Origin: Agromyces luteolus
Lineage (GTDB): Bacteria; Actinomycetota; Actinomycetes; Actinomycetales; Microbacteriaceae
Direction: 5' to 3'
NCBI RefSeq assembly: GCF_009729855.1
Contig: NZ_WODA01000026.1
Location: 1-64,000 of the forward strand
DNA length: 64,000 bases
Position 1 is the stretch's first letter. The number at the start of each line of letters is the position of its first letter. Below are positions 1 to 8,247 of the stretch, one piece after another. The position numbers were made by a program, and so were the translations under genes. A model generated the notes under the pieces. It saw nothing but the letters and a program-made list of their open reading frames with translations. It searched no databases and was not told the origin of the DNA.

Positions 1-48
1 ATCAACCCCCAGCAGCAACCGCAGCTGGGAGAACTCGCCCTCCACTAA
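1..48 (+). CDS. C-terminal end of an unidentified protein (5' end outside the window)
   Basis: The first frame is open from base 1 to a TAA at 46-48 and encodes 15 residues ending QLGELALH. The composition looks like a normal protein tail, and the next gene starts 62 bp later on the same strand. The product cannot be identified from this remnant. Confidence 0.45.
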   Translation: MNPQQQPQLGELALH

Positions 49-110
49 ACCCGGGGCGCTTCACGACTTGGGTCGGACCGATTGCCGAAACGGATACCAG
101 CGACTCGGGG

Positions 111-944
111 GTGAGTTGGAAGATCGCCATCGATGCGGTCGGCGCCATCCCCGCCGGTCGATGGGCGAGCTACGGCGACGTTGCGGCGATCGCAGGAACG
201 CATCCGGTTCCGCTCGGCCAGTTCCTCGCGACGAAGCCGATCGCCGGCGCGTATCGCGTCTTGCAGGCTGCAGGCACCGTGTCACCCGGCTTCTACTGGA
301 ACCCGGACAACGAGTACAGCGGACGAGACGTCCACGACGTACTCCGAGAGGAGGGCATCGACTTCGACTCCGAACTCCGAGCTTCCGCGGAGCAGCGGAT
401 GCAGGTCTCCGAGCTCGCCGAGCTCATCGGACTTTCGGTTCGATCGGACGTCGAGCCCCAGACCGAAGAGGAGGGAGCTGAGCGTACAGCGTTCATGACG
501 CAGCTCACGGCGAACCAGCCGCCCACCACGATCCATGGGGTGATCGAGCTGCTCGACGCGTGGGAGCGGCTGGGTGGTCACCTGACCTACGGCTCGGGGG
601 AGGATCTCGCCTGCATCCTCCAGGCACCTATCGGCCCCGCTCGACCCAAGCACCTCTGGCCCATCGCGCTCTACGCGTCCGGCTACGTCGAGGTCGGCTT
701 CCAGTACCTGGTCACACGTCCGCCGTTCGACGAGCCCGAACTCCGCGACGAGTTGCGGACCCGACTCGGCGAGGCGAAGGGCGTCGACCTTCCGCTCGAC
801 AAGCTGAGCAAGCGTCCCTCGTTCCCACTCGACGTGCTCGACGACCGCACAGACCGGGAGCGGATCACCGCAGCCCTCGAATGGTTCATGAGCGAGCTCG
901 ATCGCTTCGACCAGGAACTGGCCTCGAAAGAAACGGCAGCCTAG
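111..944 (+). CDS. Alkyltransferase-like (MGMT/ATL) domain fused to an unknown C-terminal domain
   Basis: 277 residues. Residues 1-70 resemble the DNA-binding domain of O6-methylguanine methyltransferases and ATL proteins: IPAGRWASYGDVAAIAG at about 13-29 matches the family's IPxGxVxTYGxIA helix-turn. The PCHR active site is absent; AYRVLQAAGTVS stands near its place, so alkyl transfer is unlikely. ATL proteins bind alkylated or bulky-adduct DNA and recruit repair. Residues 130-277 form a charged domain I do not recognise. The GTG at 111 was chosen because the ATL homology starts immediately there; the frame stays open upstream but reads like noncoding DNA. The gene lies at the edge of a DISARM-like island, so a role in sensing modified DNA is possible but inferred. 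Confidence 0.75.
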   Translation: MSWKIAIDAVGAIPAGRWASYGDVAAIAGTHPVPLGQFLATKPIAGAYRVLQAAGTVSPGFYWNPDNEYSGRDVHDVLREEGIDFDSELRASAEQRMQVSELAELIGLSVRSDVEPQTEEEGAERTAFMTQLTANQPPTTIHGVIELLDAWERLGGHLTYGSGEDLACILQAPIGPARPKHLWPIALYASGYVEVGFQYLVTRPPFDEPELRDELRTRLGEAKGVDLPLDKLSKRPSFPLDVLDDRTDRERITAALEWFMSELDRFDQELASKETAA

Positions 945-996
945 TGCGGGCGAATACCGCCCGAAGCGAACACCGCACTCTCAACCGGCTGTGCAA

Positions 997-1482
997 TCAC
1001 AACCCCCTGCGCTGCCGAACCTTGGCTGAAGTAACAGACGGTTCGAAGCCGTTCTCGGTCGTAACCAGCTTCTTGAGATTCGTCATCTGGCCGTCGGGAG
1101 AGGCAGCGAGCTGAGCACGGAATTCCGGGTCAGCCAGCTGGGTGCGCATGCCATCCAGCCAGTCCTGCCAGGTTGCATTCGTGACGCGATCGGCAGCCCG
1201 GAGATCGCATTGATCCTCGCTCAGCCTCAGATACGCGTGTATGGCAACAGTTCGGCGCCGACCGGCTTCTTCCCCCCGGTAGAACTCGGATTCAGCGATT
1301 CGATCCCAAATCGACCAATACCGTTCGAGATAGAGATTCTCCAGATCCCTGTGGAGTTGGGTTCGCTGGAGACGAAGCTGGTGCCCGACGTAGAACACGG
1401 CCGCCAGGGCGATCGCGCCGAAGAAAGCTGACGCGAACGCCGACCAAGCCGCGAGCGCGTCCGCCCAAGACGGTTCAGTCAC
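997..1482 (-). CDS. Small membrane-anchored protein paired with the UvrD-type helicase
   Basis: 161 residues with a GTG start. One clear N-terminal transmembrane segment (about residues 10-32, ALAAWSAFASAFFGAIALAA) is followed by a basic, helical cytoplasmic part rich in Arg, Glu and Trp. Its start overlaps the end of the upstream helicase gene by 8 bp, so the two are probably translationally coupled. No known family was recognised. Small membrane partners of helicases or nucleases are common in defence islands, where they may act as effectors, but nothing in the sequence proves such a role. The remaining 52 bp before the convergent gene at 944 show no clear terminator. Confidence 0.7.
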   Translation of the reverse strand: MTEPSWADALAAWSAFASAFFGAIALAAVFYVGHQLRLQRTQLHRDLENLYLERYWSIWDRIAESEFYRGEEAGRRRTVAIHAYLRLSEDQCDLRAADRVTNATWQDWLDGMRTQLADPEFRAQLAASPDGQMTNLKKLVTTENGFEPSVTSAKVRQRRGL

Positions 1483-3709
1483 TACTTGACCCCTTCCGTC
1501 CGAGCAGTGACGACGGCTCCCCCGCCCACGACACGACCAGCTCGTCCCGTGCCCGACTCGCCGCCACGTACAGCAGCGACCGCTCGCGCAACATCACGTC
1601 TTCGATCTCGTCCGCGGGCGCATTGGCGAGAATCACCGGATTCGGCATGACCCCGTCGGAGACGTCGTACAGCACGACTCGACTGAACTCCTGCCCCTTC
1701 GCGGTGTGCATGGTGAGCGCGACGGGCGTGTCGCCGTTGAGGCTCGGCGCCTTGATGTGATTGATGTGCACGCCGCGCTGGCTCATCTCGGCGCGCACCT
1801 TGGCCGCCCCGGCATTGCCCCTCGCGAGCACCGCGATAGTCGCCGGATCGACGCCATCGTCGATCCACGATCGGATCGAGCGGGCGATGCCGTCATGCAA
1901 CTCGTCCGAATCAGCGCATGCGAGTGCTCGCGGCGACGGGCCGCGCCGAGCCGACCGGTATCCGGCAAGCGAGACCTCGTCGCCCTCCGGGTCGAGGTAT
2001 TCGGCCCCCGCGAGCACGCCGAGCGCGTACTGCAGGTTCTCCTCGGTCGTCCGGTAGTTCAGCGTCAGGCGACGCGAGCGCCCTCGAATCGGAATGCCGT
2101 ACCGGAGCAGCACGACATGTTCGCCATAGATCCGCTGGTGACTGTCCTCGGCGATGAACAGATCGTCCGCTCCCGGACGCGCAAGCGAGCGCAGCATCTG
2201 CCAGTGCGAGGGAACGAGGTCCTGGGCCTCATCGATGAGCAGATGATCCACGAGCGCCCGTTCGAAGTCGCCCACCGAATCGAGCCAGACCGACGCGATC
2301 GACGCGAGTTCGGCCCACGTGAGCTCGTTCGCTGCGCGGAGCTGTCGGCGGTACTCCTCGATCGTCCGCCAAACCTCGACCCGCTTGCGACGATCGAGTG
2401 CGACCTTGCGACCGGGGCGACGGATGGCGAGGTACTCCTCAGCCTCCGTGACCCTCGCCGGCAGCACGACCTGCACGTACTCGTGCTCGAAGAAGGACTC
2501 GTTGAGCAGGTCGGGTGGAAGGTCGGGAGCCGCGACATCCAACGCGGAGGCCCAGCGATCGTGGTTGCCGATGAGGGACTTCGCGAAGCCGATCGTCTCG
2601 CCGAGGACCGCCACGGCGGCCGCCCCGAAGCCCTTGCCGGCCCGCGACCGGACCATGGCCGAGAGCTGATCGACACCTCGAACGAGGATTCCGCGCTCCC
2701 CCAACGCCGACGCGAGCGGAAGATCGGGGTCGAGCCGTGCGAGATCGCGCTTGAGGTTCTCGGCGAGCGCCCGCGTGTACGTCGTCAGCACGACGGATGC
2801 CTCGGGGTTGCGCCGCATCAGGTGACGAGCCCGATGGAGCAGCACGACCGTCTTCCCAGTGCCGGCGCCGCCCGAGAGGCGGTAGGGCCCGTTCCAGCTG
2901 CCCGTGGCGTACCGATCCTGTTCGGGGTGGAGGAACACCCGCCAGGAGCCGAAGTCTCCCTCCTCGATGATGCGGCGCAGGGATTCGTCGCTGTCGATGT
3001 AGGTGAACTGCATCTTGGCGGCCGGGTGGTCGAGCGCACGCAGGATGCGGTCGTCCTCGCTCAGCGTTGCGAGCTCTGCGGCATCGGGCGCCTCATCGAA
3101 GCCGAGGTCCGTGCGGATCTTCCCGAGCTCGTCGCCGAACGCGAGCCCCAGGGCAGCCAGCTGCTGCCACGTGTTCGGGAAGCGCTCGGCGATGTCGGTG
3201 ACCGCCTCCCGCGTCGTCGCGGCGAGCAGTGCACGAGCGGATGCCTCGTCGAATCCGAGCACATCCGTGAGGTCGGCGAGCGAGTAGTTGTAGGTGCTCT
3301 CGAGGTACGAGACCGGCACGGCCCCGCCATCCGTCGCCGGCTCGTAGTGGACAGGTTGCACCGGGAACGCGAGGTCGACGATCTGGGCGATGCCGTTGAT
3401 TGGATTCCCCTCGAGCCGCCGCGTCTTGGCGAGCCTGTTGCCCTCGTCGTGCGGCCAGGTGCCGGCGTAGACGTAGGTTCGCACCCCTTCGCTGGAGTCG
3501 AACCGGAACAGCACTGCCCGCCAGCCCTGCGTGACCCGGCCCGTCCGTGCGCGTGGGTCGGCGGCATCCGTCATCGGCTTGATGCGCAGGCCATCGGCGG
3601 TGTCGTCCTGGCGCAGCTTCTTGATGAATGCGGCCTCGCGGATCTCGATGGCCTTGTCGAGCTTGGGCGGCTTGAGCCCCTTGAGGTCGGTCCAGAGCAC
3701 GTTCGGCAT
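1475..3709 (-). CDS. UvrD/Rep-type superfamily 1 helicase with extended N-terminal region
   Basis: 744 residues. SF1A helicase motifs are complete: Walker A GGAGTGKT (about 280-287), DEAQD (493-497), SHQRIY motif III (523-528), LNYRTT motif IV (549-554), HTAKGQEFSRV motif V (668-678) and YVAASRARDEL motif VI (714-724). Residues 1-120 lack helicase motifs and faintly resemble a RelE/ParE-like fold (RAVLFRFDS, then YVYAGTWPHDE); this is a weak call. Residues 140-260 look like HhH-type helical DNA-binding segments. No nuclease domain is visible, which differs from AddA/RecB. The gene is divergent from the C5 methyltransferase, with 103 bp between their starts, and is followed by an overlapping membrane-protein gene. 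The location suggests an accessory defence helicase; it is not one of the standard DISARM genes. Confidence 0.85.
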   Translation of the reverse strand: MPNVLWTDLKGLKPPKLDKAIEIREAAFIKKLRQDDTADGLRIKPMTDAADPRARTGRVTQGWRAVLFRFDSSEGVRTYVYAGTWPHDEGNRLAKTRRLEGNPINGIAQIVDLAFPVQPVHYEPATDGGAVPVSYLESTYNYSLADLTDVLGFDEASARALLAATTREAVTDIAERFPNTWQQLAALGLAFGDELGKIRTDLGFDEAPDAAELATLSEDDRILRALDHPAAKMQFTYIDSDESLRRIIEEGDFGSWRVFLHPEQDRYATGSWNGPYRLSGGAGTGKTVVLLHRARHLMRRNPEASVVLTTYTRALAENLKRDLARLDPDLPLASALGERGILVRGVDQLSAMVRSRAGKGFGAAAVAVLGETIGFAKSLIGNHDRWASALDVAAPDLPPDLLNESFFEHEYVQVVLPARVTEAEEYLAIRRPGRKVALDRRKRVEVWRTIEEYRRQLRAANELTWAELASIASVWLDSVGDFERALVDHLLIDEAQDLVPSHWQMLRSLARPGADDLFIAEDSHQRIYGEHVVLLRYGIPIRGRSRRLTLNYRTTEENLQYALGVLAGAEYLDPEGDEVSLAGYRSARRGPSPRALACADSDELHDGIARSIRSWIDDGVDPATIAVLARGNAGAAKVRAEMSQRGVHINHIKAPSLNGDTPVALTMHTAKGQEFSRVVLYDVSDGVMPNPVILANAPADEIEDVMLRERSLLYVAASRARDELVVSWAGEPSSLLGRKGSSSD

Positions 3710-3799
3710 CGCACGGCGCTTTCGTTCGGGTCAGGGCTGTGCGCCACATCGTATCGGCCGACGGCGACGTGGGGGTTCGGGCACGACGTCGGCCACCGC

Positions 3800-3805
3800 T
3801 ATCGT
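3800..3805 (+). promoter_or_regulatory. Probable -10 element (TATCGT) for a leaderless methyltransferase transcript
   Basis: TATCGT fits the actinobacterial -10 pattern TAnnnT and lies exactly 7 nt before the GTG at 3813. No Shine-Dalgarno sequence precedes that GTG, so transcription probably starts at the start codon. No convincing -35 was seen. Confidence 0.45.
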
Positions 3806-3812
3806 TCAAGAC

Positions 3813-5003
3813 GTGGAATGGGCGACGGATGCGAGAACCGATCCGAACCCGCTGCGCGAGTCGATTCGGCCGGACTTCTCGGTCGGGGACTCGCCCCTCC
3901 GCCTGGTCGATCTCTTCGCCGGCTGCGGTGGCATCACCCTCGGCATCGCTCAGGCCGCCCTGGCCGCAGGCCGCGGACTGGACATCGCCCTCGCGGTCGA
4001 CTTCGAGGAGCAGGCGACGACGACCTATCAGCGGAACTTCCCGTCGGCCAATCGAGTCGAGACCGCGCCCGTCGAGGACTTCCTCGACGGCGCGATCGGC
4101 TCGAAGGAACCTACGTTGACCGAGCACCGCACCGCACGCGAGGTCGGTCGGGTCGACATCCTCGTCGGCGGTCCGCCGTGCCAGGGGCACAGCAACCTGA
4201 ACAACCACACCCGCCGCGTCGACGAGAAGAACGCGCTCTACCTCAGGATGGTTCGCGCCGCCGAGGTTCTGAATCCCGAGGTCGTCCTCATCGAGAACGT
4301 CCCGGCCGTGCTCCGCGACCGCCACGACGGCCGCGGAGTCGTCGAGCGCGCGCGCGAAGCACTCACCGCCCTCCACTACCAGGTGGCAGATCAGGTGGTC
4401 AGCCTCGAGAAGCTCGGCGTCGCCCAAACGCGACGACGTCACATCCTCCTGGCGACGCGGGAGGGCTCGGTCTCGCCGGCGACGATTTTCGAGAACCTCG
4501 GTGCCGACGCGGTCGAGAACGATCTCGCGTGGGCGATCGGCGACCTCGTCGATGTCTCACCGACGAGCATGATGGACCGCCCGCCTCAGGCCAAGGCGCC
4601 GAACCTCGAGCGCATGCAGTGGCTCCTCGACAACAGCGCCTACGACCTGCCCAATCGACTGCGCCCCGAGTGCCATCAGGGCGACCACACCTACAAATCG
4701 ATGTACGGCCGTCTGCGGTGGGACGAACCCGCCCAGACCATAACGAGCGGTTTCGGCAGCATCGGGCAGGGCCGCTACATGCACCCCGACCTTCCCCGCG
4801 CACTCACTGCGCACGAGGCCGCACGCATCCAAGGGTTCCCCGACTACTTCGACTTCTCGGCCTGCACGACGCGCAGCGCGCTCGCCACGATGATCGGCAA
4901 CGCCGTGCCCCCACAACTGGGCACAGCGGTCGTTTCCTCTCTGCTGACCGCTGGTGCGTTCGGCAGTATGGAAAGCGTTCAACCAACGTCCGCGCTCGCG
5001 TAG
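3813..5003 (+). CDS. C5-cytosine DNA methyltransferase (DrmMII-like)
   Basis: 396 residues. Conserved C5-methyltransferase motifs appear in order: motif I DLFAGCGGITLG (33-44), motif IV GGPPCQGHSN with catalytic Cys123, motif VI IENV with Glu161, motif VIII QTRRR, and motif X GNAVPPQLG near the C-terminus. It transfers a methyl group from S-adenosylmethionine to C5 of cytosine. The start is the GTG at 3813, supported by a -10 seven bases upstream. It leads the operon that continues with drmD, separated by 52 bp. C5 methyltransferases (drmMII) mark class 2 DISARM, yet the genes that follow are class 1. The Vsr-type nuclease later in the operon fits a cytosine-methylating system. Confidence 0.9.
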   Translation: MEWATDARTDPNPLRESIRPDFSVGDSPLRLVDLFAGCGGITLGIAQAALAAGRGLDIALAVDFEEQATTTYQRNFPSANRVETAPVEDFLDGAIGSKEPTLTEHRTAREVGRVDILVGGPPCQGHSNLNNHTRRVDEKNALYLRMVRAAEVLNPEVVLIENVPAVLRDRHDGRGVVERAREALTALHYQVADQVVSLEKLGVAQTRRRHILLATREGSVSPATIFENLGADAVENDLAWAIGDLVDVSPTSMMDRPPQAKAPNLERMQWLLDNSAYDLPNRLRPECHQGDHTYKSMYGRLRWDEPAQTITSGFGSIGQGRYMHPDLPRALTAHEAARIQGFPDYFDFSACTTRSALATMIGNAVPPQLGTAVVSSLLTAGAFGSMESVQPTSALA

Positions 5004-5055
5004 CAGCACGTCGGTACGAGTAACACCGCCCCCTACCGGCGAAGGAGCCACCGCA

Positions 5056-8000
5056 ATGGAAGCGACGACCGTCGACACGACCTCGGTGACGAGTCTCGAG
5101 GTCCCCGAACCCGGTCAGCTCGTCAACGTCCGCGGCGCCCGCTGGTCGGTGACGGATGTCTCGGCGCAGTCGCTCCCCCGCAGCTCTGCCGACGACGGCC
5201 GCGCCGAGCTGCAGCACGCGGTTACGATGCAGTCCGTCGAGGAGGAGCACTACGGCCGCGATCTCACGGTGATCTGGGAACTCGAGCCCGGCCGCAGCGT
5301 GGTCCGCGAGCAGGGGCTGCCCGAGCGGATCGATCCGACAAAATTCGACAACCCGACGACCTTCGCTGCCTACGTCGACGCACTGCGCTGGGGCGCACTC
5401 ACGAGCGCCGACCCCCGCACGCTGCAGGCGCCGTTCCGAAGCAGCGCGACAGTCGAGGACTACCAGCTCGAGCCCTTGCGGCGGGCTCTCGAGTCGCCGC
5501 GCGCCAACATGCTGCTCGCGGACGACGTCGGCCTCGGCAAGACCATCGAGGCGGGCCTGGTCATCCAGGAACTTCTGCTCCGACACCGAGCACGTTCGGT
5601 CATCGTCGTCTGCCCTGCGGGCCTCCAGTTGAAGTGGCAGGAGGAGATGCGCGACAAGTTCGGCCTGAGCTTCGAGATCGTCAACTCCGAGACGATGAAG
5701 GCGTTCCGCCGCACGTTCGGTGTGCACGCGAACCCGTTCCGGGTCTACCCGCGCGTGATCGTGTCCATGTCGTGGCTGCCGTCGCCGCGCGCCGAGCGGA
5801 TGCTCGACGAGGTGTATGCGAGCGTCCGCGACTCCGGCACCGCGACGCACCGCGCGTTCGACGTGCTCGTCGTCGATGAGGCGCACCACGTCGCGCCGTC
5901 GACGCCGAGCCGAGGTGCGAACGACCAGAAGGCACGGTACGCGATCGACAGTCAGCGCACGGTCGCGGTACGACGACTCGCCGAGGTGTGCGAGCACCGG
6001 CTGTTCCTGAGCGCGACACCGCACAACGGCTACACCGAGTCGTTCACCGCTCTGCTCGAGATGATCGACCAGCAGCGCTTCGCCCGAGGCGCCGACCTCG
6101 ACGAGCAGGCGCTCCGAGAGGTCGCGGTACGACGGCTGAAGCGCGACCTCCCGAAGAAGGGCTTCAAGCCGCGCGAAGTCAAGCCGCTGCACTTCGAACC
6201 GACCGCCACCGAGGCTGAGGCCTACGAGCGGCTGATCGCGTTCACCAAGCGGCGCAACACCGCGGTGAAGCAGGAGAGGGGAAGGCGCGCCTCCGATCTC
6301 GCGACGCTGATCTTGAAGAAGCGCTTCTTCTCGTCGCCGGTGGCGTTCGCCTCGACGGCCGAGGCATATCTCGCCGCGCGTGGTGACGACGCGCTCGAGA
6401 TCCCCGATTATGACGACGTGCTCGGTGAGGAGGCCTCCGACGAGGAGGAGGGCCGTGTCGAGCAGCCCGAGCTCGAGGCGCTGCGCTCGGCGAAGCGCGC
6501 GCAGGTCGCGCTCACGACTCAGGATGTCTCCGACCTGGAGTGGCTCATCGACTGGGGGAACCGCCACGAGGGTCGGCCCGACAGCAAGCTCGAGGCGCTG
6601 CTCCGGTTGATCGAGGGCGTCGTGAAGGTGCCCGGTCTCGGCTGGGGCGACCAGCGCATCGTGATCTTCACCGAGTACGTGAGCACGCTCGAGTGGTTGG
6701 AGGCTGTGCTCGAGGCGAATGGATTCGGGGGTGACAGGGTCGCAGTGATCCACGGCGGAACGCAGGTCGACGATCGCGAAGACATCCGCGCCCGCTTCAC
6801 CGCTCCCCCTTCCAGCGAGCCCGTGCGCATCCTGCTCGCGACGGATGCCGCGGGCGAAGGCATCGACCTGCAGACCTACTGCCACCGGCTCGTGAACTTC
6901 GACATCCCGTTCAACCCGAACCGGCTCGAGCAGCGCATCGGACGAATCGATCGGTACGGACAGCTGCAGACTCCCCTCGTCTGGCATCCCCAGGCCGCGG
7001 GCGCTGCGAGCGACTACGCGAAGGACGTCGACCTGCTCGCTCGGGTCGCGCAGAAGCTCTCGCAGGTGCGGCGCGACATCGGCTCGGCGAACGAGATCAT
7101 CGCTCCCGACCTGCAGCGCGCGCTCGGCTTCGGGGAGGGTCCGGCGCGCAAGCAGAAGGTCGACGCCGGCGAGCAGGTCATCAACACGGTGCTCCAGGAA
7201 GAGCACACGCTGAGTCGCGACCTGACGAAGCTCGCCGAGCGGTTGGATGTCTCGCGCGATCGCATGCACCTGCACGAACAGAACCTCCTGCGAGTGATGT
7301 CGGAGGGACTCCGCGTCTCCGGGCAGCCTGAGCTCGTCGAGGTGGATGACTCGCGCGGCGACGGCGTGCTCTACGAGGTGCCGAGAGGACTCTCGAAGTC
7401 GTGGTTGCCGGCGCTCGATGGGCTCGACACGCGCCTCAATCGCGGCGTCTATCGCCCGCTCACGTTCGACGAACAGCGGGCACGCGCACTGCCGGAGGCC
7501 GTGTTCGCGCACCTGGGGCATCCGCTCGTCCAGCGCGCGGCCCGCGAACTGCGCAGCCAGGTGTGGACCCGCACTGACCGTGTGCGAGGCATCAGCGCGG
7601 TCGTGGTCGACGGGCTCGATCAGTCGTTCGCGGCGGGGGTCGCCCGACTCGTACTCGTCGGCGAGGGCGGCGTGCGACTCCACGAAGAAGTGTTCCTCGC
7701 GGGAACGAGGCTCTCGCGCCGTCAGGAACTCGGCATGGAGAAGGCCGAAGACCTGTTGAACTCGGCGCTCGACGGGTCCCGCTTGTCGGCGCCGGGCGCG
7801 AAGACGCTGCAGATGCTGGCGTCGAGATGGAACCAGGACGCGAACGACCCCGATGGCGTCGGCGCACGCGTGGCAGCCGCCGTCGCGACTCGGGCTGAGC
7901 GGCGCCGCCGTGACGTTTCCGACGACCTTGCGGCCCGCCGCGAAGCCGATCTCGCCGCGGTCGATGCGATCTTCGCTCGCTTCCGCCTCACACTCGACGA

Positions 8001-8247
8001 AACGCTCGCGCGTGCCGACGAGCAGCGTCGTGCGGGCGAGGAGATGCTGTTCGAACTCCCCGACGAGAAACAGCAGCGCGAGCGCGATCTCGAGCGCGTT
8101 CGCAAGCGCCTCGTGACGCTCGAGGACGAGCAGCGGGCCGAGCGCGATTCGATCGAGCGCCGGTACCGAAACGTGACCGCGCACACCTTCGTGGCGGCGC
8201 TCGTGTTCGCCCTGACCCCCGACGACGTGCGAAAGCTGGAGGCGTAA
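5056..8247 (+). CDS. drmD: DISARM SNF2-family helicase DrmD
   Basis: 1063 residues, starting at ATG 5056 with a GAAGGAG ribosome-binding site at 5041-5047. Helicase motifs: Walker A ADDVGLGKT with Lys162, DEAHH from Asp274, LSATPHNG, and QRIGRIDRYGQ from Gln626, all typical of the SNF2/HepA group. A basic, coiled C-terminal region (about 950-1040, rich in Arg and Glu) follows. DrmD defines class 1 DISARM, a multigene anti-phage restriction system. Its stop (8245-8247) directly abuts the next start, so drmD and drmMI are coupled. Assignment as DrmD rather than a generic HepA-like helicase rests on the order drmD-drmMI-drmA-drmB-drmC. Confidence 0.88.
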   Translation: MEATTVDTTSVTSLEVPEPGQLVNVRGARWSVTDVSAQSLPRSSADDGRAELQHAVTMQSVEEEHYGRDLTVIWELEPGRSVVREQGLPERIDPTKFDNPTTFAAYVDALRWGALTSADPRTLQAPFRSSATVEDYQLEPLRRALESPRANMLLADDVGLGKTIEAGLVIQELLLRHRARSVIVVCPAGLQLKWQEEMRDKFGLSFEIVNSETMKAFRRTFGVHANPFRVYPRVIVSMSWLPSPRAERMLDEVYASVRDSGTATHRAFDVLVVDEAHHVAPSTPSRGANDQKARYAIDSQRTVAVRRLAEVCEHRLFLSATPHNGYTESFTALLEMIDQQRFARGADLDEQALREVAVRRLKRDLPKKGFKPREVKPLHFEPTATEAEAYERLIAFTKRRNTAVKQERGRRASDLATLILKKRFFSSPVAFASTAEAYLAARGDDALEIPDYDDVLGEEASDEEEGRVEQPELEALRSAKRAQVALTTQDVSDLEWLIDWGNRHEGRPDSKLEALLRLIEGVVKVPGLGWGDQRIVIFTEYVSTLEWLEAVLEANGFGGDRVAVIHGGTQVDDREDIRARFTAPPSSEPVRILLATDAAGEGIDLQTYCHRLVNFDIPFNPNRLEQRIGRIDRYGQLQTPLVWHPQAAGAASDYAKDVDLLARVAQKLSQVRRDIGSANEIIAPDLQRALGFGEGPARKQKVDAGEQVINTVLQEEHTLSRDLTKLAERLDVSRDRMHLHEQNLLRVMSEGLRVSGQPELVEVDDSRGDGVLYEVPRGLSKSWLPALDGLDTRLNRGVYRPLTFDEQRARALPEAVFAHLGHPLVQRAARELRSQVWTRTDRVRGISAVVVDGLDQSFAAGVARLVLVGEGGVRLHEEVFLAGTRLSRRQELGMEKAEDLLNSALDGSRLSAPGAKTLQMLASRWNQDANDPDGVGARVAAAVATRAERRRRDVSDDLAARREADLAAVDAIFARFRLTLDETLARADEQRRAGEEMLFELPDEKQQRERDLERVRKRLVTLEDEQRAERDSIERRYRNVTAHTFVAALVFALTPDDVRKLEA

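Noticed and set aside
1706..5023. Long plus-strand open frame spanning the UvrD gene and the methyltransferase
   Set aside because: It is out of frame with the methyltransferase motifs and antisense to a complete helicase; no domain is visible.
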